Shown here: piece after piece, positions 45,308 through 55,200 of the stretch | Layout: every line of letters starts with the position of its first letter | How positions within the stretch are numbered: position 1 is the stretch's first letter | Source of the DNA: Rhizobium sophoriradicis | GTDB taxonomy: Bacteria > Pseudomonadota > Alphaproteobacteria > Rhizobiales > Rhizobiaceae | Direction: 5' to 3' | Assembly (NCBI RefSeq): GCF_003939025.1 | Contig: NZ_RQIH01000018.1 | Span: 62,001-126,000 of the forward strand | DNA: 64,000 bases | Program-made: the position numbers and the translations under genes | Notes under the pieces: model-generated | Seen by the model: only the letters and a program-made list of their open reading frames with translations | The model's database searches: none | Told to the model about the DNA's origin: nothing

Positions 45308-46538
45308 CATCGATTTCGTGCGGCAGAAGCTGCTGTCGGTCATTGACCAGATCAAGCATCTGCAGACATCGGAGTTTCCCTATCAGGAATCGAGAGAAGC
45401 TCTTAAATTGCTGGCCGATCTTTACGGTCGGGAACTGAACCGGCTTTCCGGGATCGGGCCAACGACTGACCATACAATACGCCAGCAGGTAACCGCGCAG
45501 GTCAATGCCTACATAGCGCGCTATTATACCGTTCTCGGCTTTATCCTGCGCTCGACTAACGTGCGCAATGCGTTCGAGATCTACGATCCGCTTCTGCGCA
45601 TGAGCCAGACTATCTACGGGCCGGAAGCCAAGTTGATCGTCAGCTCGGAATGGAGCTTTTCGCCGTTTACTTATCCCGCGATTACTGACGAATTCCCCAA
45701 TCTCATGTTCATAGGGCTGCCAGCGACCGAATCCGGCAACCCGTTGATCGTTCCTCTTGCCGGTCATGAACTCGGCCATTCCATCTGGCGCAAGAAGCCG
45801 CACCGCAGCCCCCACCTTTCTGCCCTTGACGCAACATTGCAGAGCCGCCTGGTTGGCGAATATCAAAACAGCTGGAGTGAATTCCAGCAGTTGTTCGACG
45901 TCCAAACCAAGCCGGCCGACCTGTTGAGCGACCTTTTCCTGCGCAGCATCTGGGCGCGCTCCTACCGGCTGGCCACGCGCCAGATTGAAGAGCTTTTCTG
46001 CGATATCATCGGGCTGCGACTGTTCGGTGAAAGCTACCTTTATTCGTTCATCTACCTGATCGCGCCGCACACAGGCGAGCGCGCCGCCTACTATCCGTCC
46101 TTGGGCTCGCGGGTCACGGCACTCGAAAGCGCAGCGAGAGCGTTCGGGATCACCGAGCCGCCGGCCTTCTCGGGCTATTTCATCGATTTGCCGAAGCGGC
46201 TACAGGCCAACGAGGCGTTTTGCCTGCGTATGGCAGATCAGGCGTCCACCGCGATGATCGAGGATCTGATCGCCGCCGTAAGTGGTCACGTCGCCCGCAC
46301 CGGCCTGGCTTTGCCTTCCGACGCCGAGCGCGATCGAATTGTGAAACAATTCTGCGCCCTGTCACCGGCAGCATCGACGACTTCGATCGGCGATACGATC
46401 AACGCAGGTTGGGCGATCCGGCTCAACTGGGCGCATTGGAAGAATTTCAACTTCCGCGAGGACACTAGACTGGAAATCCTCAACGATCTGGTGTTCAAAA
46501 CCATGGAAGTCATGGAATTTGAGTCCCGCACGAGGTAA
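45288..46538 (+). CDS. HELGH-type zinc metallopeptidase-like protein
   Basis: This 416-residue cytoplasmic protein contains a zinc-protease motif, LAGHELGHSIW, with H160, E161 and H164. About 75 residues later comes EELFCDIIGLRLFG, which supplies an Asp/Glu of the kind used as third ligand in gluzincin-type peptidases. The rest matches no family I can name. It overlaps the preceding gene and lies 5 bases before the dCTP-deaminase-like gene. A protease encoded together with two serine-protease proteins and a STAND NTPase suggests a proteolytic cascade. Confidence 0.65.
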   Translation: MTNGSLDIDFVRQKLLSVIDQIKHLQTSEFPYQESREALKLLADLYGRELNRLSGIGPTTDHTIRQQVTAQVNAYIARYYTVLGFILRSTNVRNAFEIYDPLLRMSQTIYGPEAKLIVSSEWSFSPFTYPAITDEFPNLMFIGLPATESGNPLIVPLAGHELGHSIWRKKPHRSPHLSALDATLQSRLVGEYQNSWSEFQQLFDVQTKPADLLSDLFLRSIWARSYRLATRQIEELFCDIIGLRLFGESYLYSFIYLIAPHTGERAAYYPSLGSRVTALESAARAFGITEPPAFSGYFIDLPKRLQANEAFCLRMADQASTAMIEDLIAAVSGHVARTGLALPSDAERDRIVKQFCALSPAASTTSIGDTINAGWAIRLNWAHWKNFNFREDTRLEILNDLVFKTMEVMEFESRTR

Positions 46539-46543
46539 TCTCT

Positions 46544-47140
46544 ATGTTGAGCAGCACTGGATTGATCGGCCGGCTCAATCTCGCTCCTGGCGCCGACGGA
46601 GGCATGCTGGCAATCGTGCCGCGCCCTGATCTTGGACGGCTGGCCGCCGTGGGCGCCGCGTCGCTCGATCTGCGTCTCGGCCGATGGTTTCGGACACTGC
46701 GGCACTCGCGCACCTCGCTGTTGCGCGTCAGTGAACCGGATGAGGATCCGGTTCCGACCAAGGAACATTTCGTTCGATTCGGCGAGGAGTTCATCCTGCA
46801 CCCGCACAATTTCGTACTCGGGACGACCTTGGAGTGGATGCGCCTGCCGGCGGATCTCGCCGGCTATGTCACAGGGAAATCGTCACTCGGACGGCGCGGT
46901 CTGATTATCGAGACGGCAGCCGGAATCCAGCCGGGGTTTGCTGGCTGTCTTGCCCTCGAATTGAGTAACGTCGGAGAGGTGCCGATCGCCCTGCAGCCGG
47001 GAATGGAGATCTGCCAGATCTTCCTCCACGACGTCGGCCCGGACGCAAAGTTCGCAAAGAGCCAATTTACCGGCCGCCGGAAGCCGGTTCTCGGCAATGT
47101 CCGGTCCGACGACGTACTCAGGCGGCTCAGCAGCAAATGA
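46544..47140 (+). CDS. dCTP deaminase / dUTPase-family protein
   Basis: This 198-residue protein has the trimeric dUTPase fold signature. The block GYVTGKSSLGRRGLIIET, AAGIQPGFAGCLALELSN and PGMEICQIFL corresponds to the G(R/K)SSLAR, the DPG(F/W).G and the ..LE..N elements of dCTP deaminase. These enzymes convert dCTP to dUTP. Some bacterial dCTP deaminases defend against phage by draining the nucleotide pool. The R-to-K change in the GKSSLGR motif and an unusual 60-residue N-terminal part distinguish it from housekeeping Dcd. It follows the metallopeptidase by 5 bases. Confidence 0.75.
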   Translation: MLSSTGLIGRLNLAPGADGGMLAIVPRPDLGRLAAVGAASLDLRLGRWFRTLRHSRTSLLRVSEPDEDPVPTKEHFVRFGEEFILHPHNFVLGTTLEWMRLPADLAGYVTGKSSLGRRGLIIETAAGIQPGFAGCLALELSNVGEVPIALQPGMEICQIFLHDVGPDAKFAKSQFTGRRKPVLGNVRSDDVLRRLSSK

Positions 47141-47255
47141 TACGGCACCAGGGTTAACGGGAGAAAGCGAGCCCGCCTCTATAATCTTGCTGGTCATGTG
47201 ACAAGACCCGGAAGACGTGTTGAAACCGGCATGCAATCGTTGCTGTAAAGAATGT

Positions 47256-47278
47256 CAGCAGTATTGTTTATATTGCTG
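47256..47278. promoter_or_regulatory. Imperfect dyad upstream of the double-protease gene
   Basis: CAGCAGTAT and ATATTGCTG form 9-base arms with one mismatch around a 5-base spacer. The dyad lies 83 bases before the GTG start at 47361, in the only sizeable gap (220 bases) of the island. It may be an operator for a second promoter. Confidence 0.35.
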
Positions 47279-47360
47279 ATTCATACAACCATGGCAGCGT
47301 ATCCTCATTGCAAAATCGAAAAATAAGAGACATAAAGTAGTATCCTTGGGGGGCGATACG

Positions 47361-50153
47361 GTGATTGAACTTGATATCCTGCGTTCCGTCTGTGAAGCCT
47401 GCGACGCCGAAGATCCCGTTCTCCGGCCAGGAATTATACGCTTCGAACTGGAGTTGAAGCGGCCAGATGACGCTGGCGGGTTGGAGGCCCACATCGCCGG
47501 TTTGCTGAAAGACGGCCGCTTCGTCCTTCAGCCGCTCGATCCCTTGCTCCCGACGTTCTATGTCCTGCAATTTCCTGGCGTTGCGCGCACCATCGCACCG
47601 GACCGCCTATTCGCGATTGCCGACTACCTTGCAGGTGAACTCGAACTCGTGTCCTGCACGCCCGACATCGGCTCGACACTTTACGCCGAGCCCGATGCCC
47701 ATAGGCTTGACCGGACCAATCCGGAATCAGCGGCTGTCGATGCCCTTTGCTGGTCGAAGGCGTCGGCCCCCACTGATTTCCACTGGTCGGCAAAGGCGGT
47801 GCGCGCGCCCGAAGCCTGGGCGATTTCGCCCAAAAAGGGTGCGGGCATTATCGTCGCTCAGCCCGATACCGGTGTCGCCAGTCATCCCGAACTGGATACC
47901 GAGGCGCTTCGCTTCGATCTCGCCATCGACATCGTTGGTGGAGATAAGGACCCCGCTGATCCCCTTGATCCGTCTTTTGCCAATCCCGGACATGGAACGG
48001 CCACGGCGAGTGTGGTCGTAAGCCGTGAACGTGGCCAGATGGTCGGAACGGCACCAGCAGCGAGCCTTGTGCCGATCCGTTGCACGACCGACGTCAAGAT
48101 ATTCGACGGGACCCCGGTGGCGGCCGCCATCCTTCACGCCGTGAAAATCAAGGCCGACATCATCACCATGAGCCTCGGGGGGATCTTCTCAAGATCGATT
48201 TCGGCTGCCATCGGCGTCGCCGTCGATCGGGGACTGATCGTGCTTGCCGCGGCAGGAAATTGTGTCAACTTCGTCGTCTATCCGGCCTCAGACGACCGTG
48301 TCATTGCTGTGGCCGGTGTCGATTCGAACGACAAACCGTGGAAGGGAACCAGCGCCGGGCCCAGTGTGACGATCGCCGCTCCAGCGGAGAATGTCTACGT
48401 GGCACGCAGGACACCGAATGATCTCGGCATCGGCACGGTTAGCGGTGGGCAGGGGACCTCCTTCGCGGTAACGACCACCGCCGGCGTGGCGGCGCTATGG
48501 CTTGCGCGGTTCGGACGCGACAAGGTTCGGGCGGAGGCCAAGCGCCGCGGCGTCAGCGTCCAGGCGCTCTTTCGCGCGGCACTGACGGCGACTGCACGGC
48601 GTCCCGCCCGCTGGAACAGCTGGCTTTACGGTGCCGGTGTTGTCGATGCCGCTGCCTTGCTGCGCTTGGCGCTGGCGAAGATCCCGGCAGCAACCGGGAA
48701 TGAAATAGCACCTGAAGCCGTTCCGGATGCGCCGGAGAGCGCCGCCGTTGCGCAAGTCTTTGCCGATGCCCAGAGCACGGATGTGGTTTGGGCGCGTTAC
48801 GGCGCAGAGGCAAGCTACCTTGCCGCCGACGCCTGGAGGCGCGGCGACGCCGGGCGCTCCGCGCTGCTCGAAACCCCTGCCCGGCCGCTCCCGTCACCAG
48901 GGCTTCAAGCCAAGGCGCCCACCGTCTTGAAACGAAGCCTGCGATTTGCGAATGCAGTTCCACATCTCCAAGCTCCGATTCTTGCGCCCACACCGCCTGC
49001 GCGCCACCCTCTGACAATAATTGCGCCGTTGAAGCCTGGCCAGGAAAGCACTGCAGAAAACGCGCGCGCAAGTCTTGCCGGGACGGGTCTGAGGGACTTG
49101 CAAGATCTCATCGAAGGCACGCTGACGCAGATCGAATCCCAGACGGAAAGTACCCCTGAGGCAACCGCCGCACGCCGCGATCTGTTGAACAGCACCGAAG
49201 CGGTCGTCCGCCAGCTTGCCAGCGATGGCGAGGCGGCGCTTTCCATCGAAGGCAGAATCGTGACCGAGGCGCTTGTCCGGCTGAAGGGCCGCCCAGCCTT
49301 CAAGGTGGAGGATGGCGCGATCTCCTCGAAGCATGCCGAATTCACCGATTGGAGTGCGCTTCTGACGGCGGCCAAGCAATATCTGCCCGCCCTTTGTGCG
49401 AGCGTCGGCCGCATCGACGTTGCGGGCGCACATGTCGGTACGGGATGGGTCGCCGGTCCCGGGCTCGTCGTGACCAACCGCCATGTGGCAGAGGCCATCG
49501 CGGACGTCGTCGTCAAGAGAGGTAGCGGATCGAAATGGTTCATGCGTGACGGTGTCACGATCAATTTCAGCGACAACGGAAGGGGCAACGAATTGCGTTT
49601 CAAGGTCAAAGGGGTTGCCGCTGCTGGTGATGCCCAAATTGGCAGAAGCGTCGATTTCGCTCATCTTGACATGGTGGTGCTCGACGTCGAAACGGAGAAC
49701 ACTACCGCGAAGCTCCCCGCGACCGTGGGGCTGACGGGCGATCCCGGCGAAGCCGCAACTTTGCAGGATATCGCGGTGGTCGGTTATCCTGCCCGTCCTG
49801 ATCGGTCCGCTCTGGAGGATCCTTCCGGCAAGGAAGCTACTGAGACGATCGGAGGCCGTCTGGCGATGATCTTCGGTCTCGACTATGGCCGGAAATATTT
49901 CAGCCCGGGCACCATCGTCCAAGCGGCCGGGGGCGTGAAGGCGGACGGCAATCACTGGATATTCAGCCATGACGCGACAACGCTGGGTGGCTCGTCAGGC
50001 TCCGCAATCATTACCTTTTCAAACGATCTTCCGATCCTTGGCCTGCATTTCGCAGGCCAGGTGATGACCGCCAATTACGCTCACTCTCTGGCCGCAGTGA
50101 AACAATCGCCATTTATCGGGGCGGATGTTACCGAACGGATGGTATGGAGATAG
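47361..50153 (+). CDS. Subtilisin (S8) plus trypsin-like (S1) double protease
   Basis: This is a protein of 930 residues from GTG 47361, which follows GGGGG; the frame is open from 47346. The N-terminal half is a subtilisin: Asp in AQPDTGVASHP (about 168), His in PGHGTATASV (about 210), oxyanion Asn in LAAAGN and Ser in GQGTSFAVTT (about 366). The C-terminal domain is trypsin-like: GTGWVAGPGLVVTNRHVAEA with His about 707, Asp in FAHLDMVVLD and Ser in LGGSSGSAII (about 877). Both triads look intact. There is no signal peptide, so both proteases act inside the cell. Its end overlaps the next gene by 10 bases. Confidence 0.88.
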   Translation: MIELDILRSVCEACDAEDPVLRPGIIRFELELKRPDDAGGLEAHIAGLLKDGRFVLQPLDPLLPTFYVLQFPGVARTIAPDRLFAIADYLAGELELVSCTPDIGSTLYAEPDAHRLDRTNPESAAVDALCWSKASAPTDFHWSAKAVRAPEAWAISPKKGAGIIVAQPDTGVASHPELDTEALRFDLAIDIVGGDKDPADPLDPSFANPGHGTATASVVVSRERGQMVGTAPAASLVPIRCTTDVKIFDGTPVAAAILHAVKIKADIITMSLGGIFSRSISAAIGVAVDRGLIVLAAAGNCVNFVVYPASDDRVIAVAGVDSNDKPWKGTSAGPSVTIAAPAENVYVARRTPNDLGIGTVSGGQGTSFAVTTTAGVAALWLARFGRDKVRAEAKRRGVSVQALFRAALTATARRPARWNSWLYGAGVVDAAALLRLALAKIPAATGNEIAPEAVPDAPESAAVAQVFADAQSTDVVWARYGAEASYLAADAWRRGDAGRSALLETPARPLPSPGLQAKAPTVLKRSLRFANAVPHLQAPILAPTPPARHPLTIIAPLKPGQESTAENARASLAGTGLRDLQDLIEGTLTQIESQTESTPEATAARRDLLNSTEAVVRQLASDGEAALSIEGRIVTEALVRLKGRPAFKVEDGAISSKHAEFTDWSALLTAAKQYLPALCASVGRIDVAGAHVGTGWVAGPGLVVTNRHVAEAIADVVVKRGSGSKWFMRDGVTINFSDNGRGNELRFKVKGVAAAGDAQIGRSVDFAHLDMVVLDVETENTTAKLPATVGLTGDPGEAATLQDIAVVGYPARPDRSALEDPSGKEATETIGGRLAMIFGLDYGRKYFSPGTIVQAAGGVKADGNHWIFSHDATTLGGSSGSAIITFSNDLPILGLHFAGQVMTANYAHSLAAVKQSPFIGADVTERMVWR

Positions 50154-52234
50154 GGCGCGCCGTGTCAGAAGGTCCTGATGAGCTCGATCCCGGCAGGCTC
50201 TCACGTCAGGTCAAGGTAACCCGCGAGACGTTCGAAAAGGCCTTCGACGCCTTTGCCGAGGTGAGCCCTGACGAACGCATCCCGTTCAAGGCCGTCGCCT
50301 TGAAACGTCAGCGGGCAGCGCCCCTTGGCCCGGGCCGCGAGCGAGATTTCGCCGATTTCGAAGCTGCGCTGCGCTATGCGAGCGATAAAGGGTTCCTGCA
50401 GGGTTTCTGTTCCGCAGGCGGTGCAACGCTGTTCAAGGCAAGCAGCGAGGATGATGGTACTGGCGGGGTGGTCATGGCGGCCGCGCTGGTTGCGGATGCG
50501 CGCGATCGCGCGAGCGTGCTCGTCACCTTCGAGGCAATCGTTAATGACCAGGAGCGCTTTCGCGATCCCGACGACGTCAATGCCGCGGTGATGCGCGCAC
50601 AACGCTGCACCTGTCGCATCGTTGTGCGCGATGGTGCCCGGCGTACACGGGGAACGGGTTTCCTGATCGGGCCGCGCCTCGTGCTGACGAACTGGCACGT
50701 CGTTCGTTCGCTGTTGGAACCTATGAGCGACGAAGAGGCTGCGGCCGCAGGGCTCGCCCCGGCAGAATCATGGAAGGCTGCCGCCGGCAGCGCGGCAAGG
50801 CTCGGCGTGGAATTCGATTTCACGGCACGCGCCGCACAGGCGGGCGGTGTTATCCGCATCGGTGTAATCGAGAACTGGCTGGTCGCGGCAAGCAGTGCCG
50901 AAGGATCCGAGCGAACCGGCAGTGAAGGTGCCGGCGACTGGCCGGCAGACGGCGCGGATTTCGAGCCGTACGACGATTTCGCCGTGATTGAGATCGCCGA
51001 GCCGGCAGGACTGGAGCGGCGCTTTTATGATATCGTCTCCGAAGACCCGCCTATGCCAAGAGGCAATATGGTCCTCCTGCATCACCCGGGCGAATTTTCG
51101 ATGCGCCTGTCCTACGGAAGTTTCGATCTCGGTCTACCAGCTGCAAACCTTCTCGGCGGCGTTCCCGCGAAGACATCTGCGAGGATCCTTCATAGCGCAA
51201 ATTCCATCGGCGGCTCATCCGGCGCACCTTGCTTCAATTTCGACATGATGCCGGTGGCGCTGCACCAAGCGGGCGTCACCTATGGCGGCAATTCTGATAT
51301 CAGCGACGATAACGGCGATCCCGTGCCAAGCGCGAACGTCAATATCGCCATACCGTTGCGCCGTATCCGTGCCAAGGCCGGACCGGCCATCATCGCCCGG
51401 ATGGGTGCTCTCCAAGCACTCAAACCAGCGCTGTCAAATGGCGATCCATTGATTGGGCGCGGAGAGTTGCAGGAGGCGATTGCGGAGGCAAGCCGGGGCA
51501 AGGTCAAGATACTCATCGTTCGCGCCGATCTCGGTGTGGACGGAAAGCCGCTCCAGCGCGTCGGCAAAAGTTTCTCAAGGCGCATCCTGCGGGAATTTCT
51601 TGATCTCGCCGAACACGAAATCGTCGAGATCAGCGCCGCAAACCTAATGCAGAACGCGTACCGCACTGCAGCCGCCCTCCTTGAGGCTGTCAGCGCCGGC
51701 CGGTCATCCGCCCTGACCCCCGTTGATGACAGCAGCCTACCTGCCGATCGTCAATCGACCGAGATCAACGACGTTGTCATGCGCGTTGCTGGCGAACTAA
51801 AGGCTGAGCTCGTCAGGATCGCTGGCCAGCGAACATTGTGGCTCGTCATCGACGAACTTGAAAAACACGCGCTGCCGGACACAACTACGCGAACGCTCCT
51901 CGACCGGCTTTATGCAGACGTCTCCGTCGAACCGTCGCTTCGCCTCGTCATGCTCGGCCTGGTTGACGTCGATCTGCCGTCACTGCAAGGCATCAAGGCC
52001 AAACGCCTCGAAAAGCCGCTGACGCATCTCGACAGCAGCCGGGTAGCCTCCTGGGTAGGCAATCGAGTTGACGGGCGGTTCGGCTTGCCGGACGTGGCGT
52101 GCGAATGCCTTGCCGCCGTCGTCTCGTCGGTCGCAAGCAGCCGGGTCAGCGAGACCTTCAGCATGACGCAGGCCGTCGCCGCGGTTGTCCGCAACGACCT
52201 CGACCCCCATCTCAAGAAACGGATGGGTGTATGA
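50144..52234 (+). CDS. Trypsin-like protease fused to an ATPase domain
   Basis: This is a 696-residue protein. After an N-terminal helical domain (about 1-150, no known family) comes a trypsin-like domain: His in VLTNWHVVRS (about 184), Asp in PYDDFAVIEI and Ser in SIGGSSGAPCF (about 357). A linker DPLIGRGELQEAI leads to an AAA/STAND-like domain with VGKSFSRRIL as a probable P-loop and LWLVIDELE as Walker B (about 566). The P-loop lacks the usual G-x4-GK spacing. The fusion suggests nucleotide-controlled protease activation. ATG 50144 overlaps the previous gene; GTG 50162 is an alternative. Confidence 0.8.
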   Translation: MEIGRAVSEGPDELDPGRLSRQVKVTRETFEKAFDAFAEVSPDERIPFKAVALKRQRAAPLGPGRERDFADFEAALRYASDKGFLQGFCSAGGATLFKASSEDDGTGGVVMAAALVADARDRASVLVTFEAIVNDQERFRDPDDVNAAVMRAQRCTCRIVVRDGARRTRGTGFLIGPRLVLTNWHVVRSLLEPMSDEEAAAAGLAPAESWKAAAGSAARLGVEFDFTARAAQAGGVIRIGVIENWLVAASSAEGSERTGSEGAGDWPADGADFEPYDDFAVIEIAEPAGLERRFYDIVSEDPPMPRGNMVLLHHPGEFSMRLSYGSFDLGLPAANLLGGVPAKTSARILHSANSIGGSSGAPCFNFDMMPVALHQAGVTYGGNSDISDDNGDPVPSANVNIAIPLRRIRAKAGPAIIARMGALQALKPALSNGDPLIGRGELQEAIAEASRGKVKILIVRADLGVDGKPLQRVGKSFSRRILREFLDLAEHEIVEISAANLMQNAYRTAAALLEAVSAGRSSALTPVDDSSLPADRQSTEINDVVMRVAGELKAELVRIAGQRTLWLVIDELEKHALPDTTTRTLLDRLYADVSVEPSLRLVMLGLVDVDLPSLQGIKAKRLEKPLTHLDSSRVASWVGNRVDGRFGLPDVACECLAAVVSSVASSRVSETFSMTQAVAAVVRNDLDPHLKKRMGV

Positions 52235-55200
52235 ACGCAACCAAACATGACACACCCGAAAACGCCGCTCTCGTCCTTCGCCGGCGGGCCGCCGTCGTCG
52301 GCACGTTCGATCCGGTGGCTTTCCTGCAGCTGCCGGTCCGCGCGGAGGACAAGGAGGCCTTCGAGGACCGTGTCCTGGCATTCTTATCGCCGATGATGGA
52401 AGAGGTCATCGAAGACAAGCGCGTGCTCTGGCGCCTGCGGCCGCAGCCACGGCGCGACACTTTGAGGGAGATGGCCGCCGAGGGGGTACTGGAACAGACC
52501 GTCAGGCAAACCAAACCGCAAGTTTCTGATCGCTTCGGCCAAGTCCTCCAGGCAATGTTGAAAAAGGGGGCGGCAGCCGGCGATCCGCGCAAAATGTCGA
52601 CGGACGACCTGATGTTACAGGCCTTGGCGCTCGATTTCGTCCGTTCCTTGCCGACGGATTGGCCGGTCAGGGAACCGCCGGTAGACCCGCGCGTGATGTT
52701 GGCGCGCAAGGCCGAGCGACGCCGGCAGGACTTTGTGGCCCCCCGTAAGCTGTTTGGCCGTGCGCTCGAGGCACATGCCCTCGACCAGTATATTGAAAGC
52801 GGCCTTTTGCAGCAGCCACTGGTCGCGCTCCCCAAACCGCCAAGCGACTTCGCACGCCTTCGTCCTCTGCTCGTCACCGGCATAGGCGGCTCGGGCAAGT
52901 CGGCTCTTGTCGCCGATTTAATGCGCCGCACCCAGAAAGACGACTGGTCAGGTCCGATCTGCGTCTGGATTGATTTTGACCAGCGCAACGTTGCTCTCGG
53001 GGGCGAGCGCGAATGGCTGAACGAGGTTACTCGGCAGATCGGCTTTGCCAGGCCAGCAGCGGCCGAGCGTCTATCGGCGATCCGGAACGCGGCTCGAAAC
53101 GATCTGCACAGGCTCACTCAAGAGAGCGGCGACGTGGAGCGGCTCTCCGGTACCGAGAGCTTGAACGTTGTTTCATCCATGCGCGAGGAAATGCAACGGG
53201 CCTTGGGTGACGGGATGTTTGCCGAACAAACCCTCGTTGTCCTCGTCGATACCTTCGAGGAAGTCCTGGTACGCTCCAATATGAAGGCCCCTTTTCTGGA
53301 CCAGGAGCCGTTCGGCCTTGTGCTCGAATTCTTGAACTCACTCGAAGTGCTCCGGTGCCACGACGGACGTCCGCTGTTCAAGGATGTAAGGGCGGTAGTC
53401 GCTGGCCGAGCGCATCCCTTCCAGGGCGATGATGGTGATGCTGCTCGTTGGTTCGAAGCACGCCTGGAGATCGGCGAGCTCGGTCCCGAGGCCGCGGTCG
53501 AGTTCCTGAGGAGCCGTGCAGATCGCCAAATCTTCACACAGGCGCGAAGCCGGCGCCTCGTTGGCGCCATTCCGCGGTTTCCAATCGTGCTCCTGTTGCT
53601 CGCTGCGTTTTCGCGCGGGCGCACGGCTGCGGAGATCGAGGAGGCTGCCACGCTTGCCGAAGGCTCAGGGGTTCTTGGTGCCGCATCCAGTACGCGCGTG
53701 CTCTATTCCCGCTTTCTGCACCGGTTGAAAGACCATATCGTCACCGATGCTGCCGGGGAGCGGCTGATTTCCAGGGACGACCTTTCCAAACTGGCACATC
53801 CGGGACTTGCGCTCACGGTGGTCACGCCCACACTTATCCGGGAGGTCCTTGCCGGTCCGACAGCACTTGGCGCAATCGATGTGCAGAAATCTATAGACCT
53901 CTTTGAGGCCCTCTCCCGTGAAGTCTGGCTGGTCGAGCGCTCCGGCGATGACGCAATACGCCACGTTCCTGTCCTCAGGCGCATCATGCTGCCGATGCTC
54001 GACAGCGACCTGTCACCGGCGGGAAATTCCGAGATCCCCATGCGCGAGACGGTTCGCGCGGTCCATCGCGCTGCCGCCAACTGGTACCGGGCTGGCGGTG
54101 GGGCTGGCGAGCCGGACGCTGCAACTCTCGCAGCCTATCATGACGCCTTCTTGGGCGAGGTCGGTTTACTGCTCACCGATCCCAGCCTGGTGCGCCGCCT
54201 GATTGACCTTGCCGGGGAAGACGTCTTCGCGATGCCGCTTGCGGCGCGTGCAATCCTCCGCCGCGAGGACAAATCGGACATCGGGCTGTCCAACCAGGAG
54301 ACCGCAGCCTTGCCTGTCGACGCGCGCAGAAAGGCTGTTGCGACTCGCCGTGCCGAACGGGCGCGCCTCGGGGTCACATCGAGGCAGGCAGAACGATATG
54401 AGCCCATAGGCGATCTGGAGATGGAGCAGCTGGCGCTTATCGATGCGGGTTCCGATGAGCATTCTTACCAAGGCTCCGGCCACGGACGGCAGCTCGACAT
54501 AGTGGAAGACATTGATACGGCTCGCCGGATCGCAGCCCTGTTTTCCGAGGCCGACTTCGAAGGCGTCGTTCGCTCCGGCCGGAGCGGCGTATTGCGGATG
54601 GCGGAGGCTCCCGAGCATGAGCCGCCCCTTGACAAATTGGGCGACTTGACCAGCCACTGGCTTTGGAAATGGGCATTGTCTTGTCTGGCGACTGGCGCCG
54701 TCCAGGAAAGCGACCTTCTGTGGGCAACCGAGAGCGCATCCTTCCCTTTTCAGCCATCGTCGCGAAACCCCTTCGCGCTGGGGACCCTCTTGGCGCTTGC
54801 CGTTGCGACGGTGGCGCTCGGACGTACCCCGGCTTTCGTCGACCATGCTCCTTATCGCGACGCTATTACCGCCTATCCGGTTCTTGCCTCTGCACCAATC
54901 GCGTCCATCCTATCGCTGCGCCTCCATGCGCTGTCGAAGTATTGGAACCCGGCCTTGATGGCCTATCCGCGGAACTATTTTGACGTCCGAGCGGATATCA
55001 CCCAGGTCGTGGCCATCTGGGGGATGTTGAAGCCAGACGAGCGCGAGGGGTCGACGTTGCTGCAGATCCCTGGCACCCTCTTCAGGCAAATCGACGAATT
55101 CCAGAGTGGGCCACCGGCATCGACGGACCTTAAAATCCTGGATGCCCCAGAGGCGTTCTTCCGGGTCTCCAACGAGGGCGTTCCAGCCTATCGTTCCGCA

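Noticed and set aside
48894..49970. Long minus-strand frame (358 codons) inside the double-protease gene
   Set aside because: High GC coding DNA often opens the opposite strand; the plus strand carries both catalytic triads, and the minus product has no recognisable domain.
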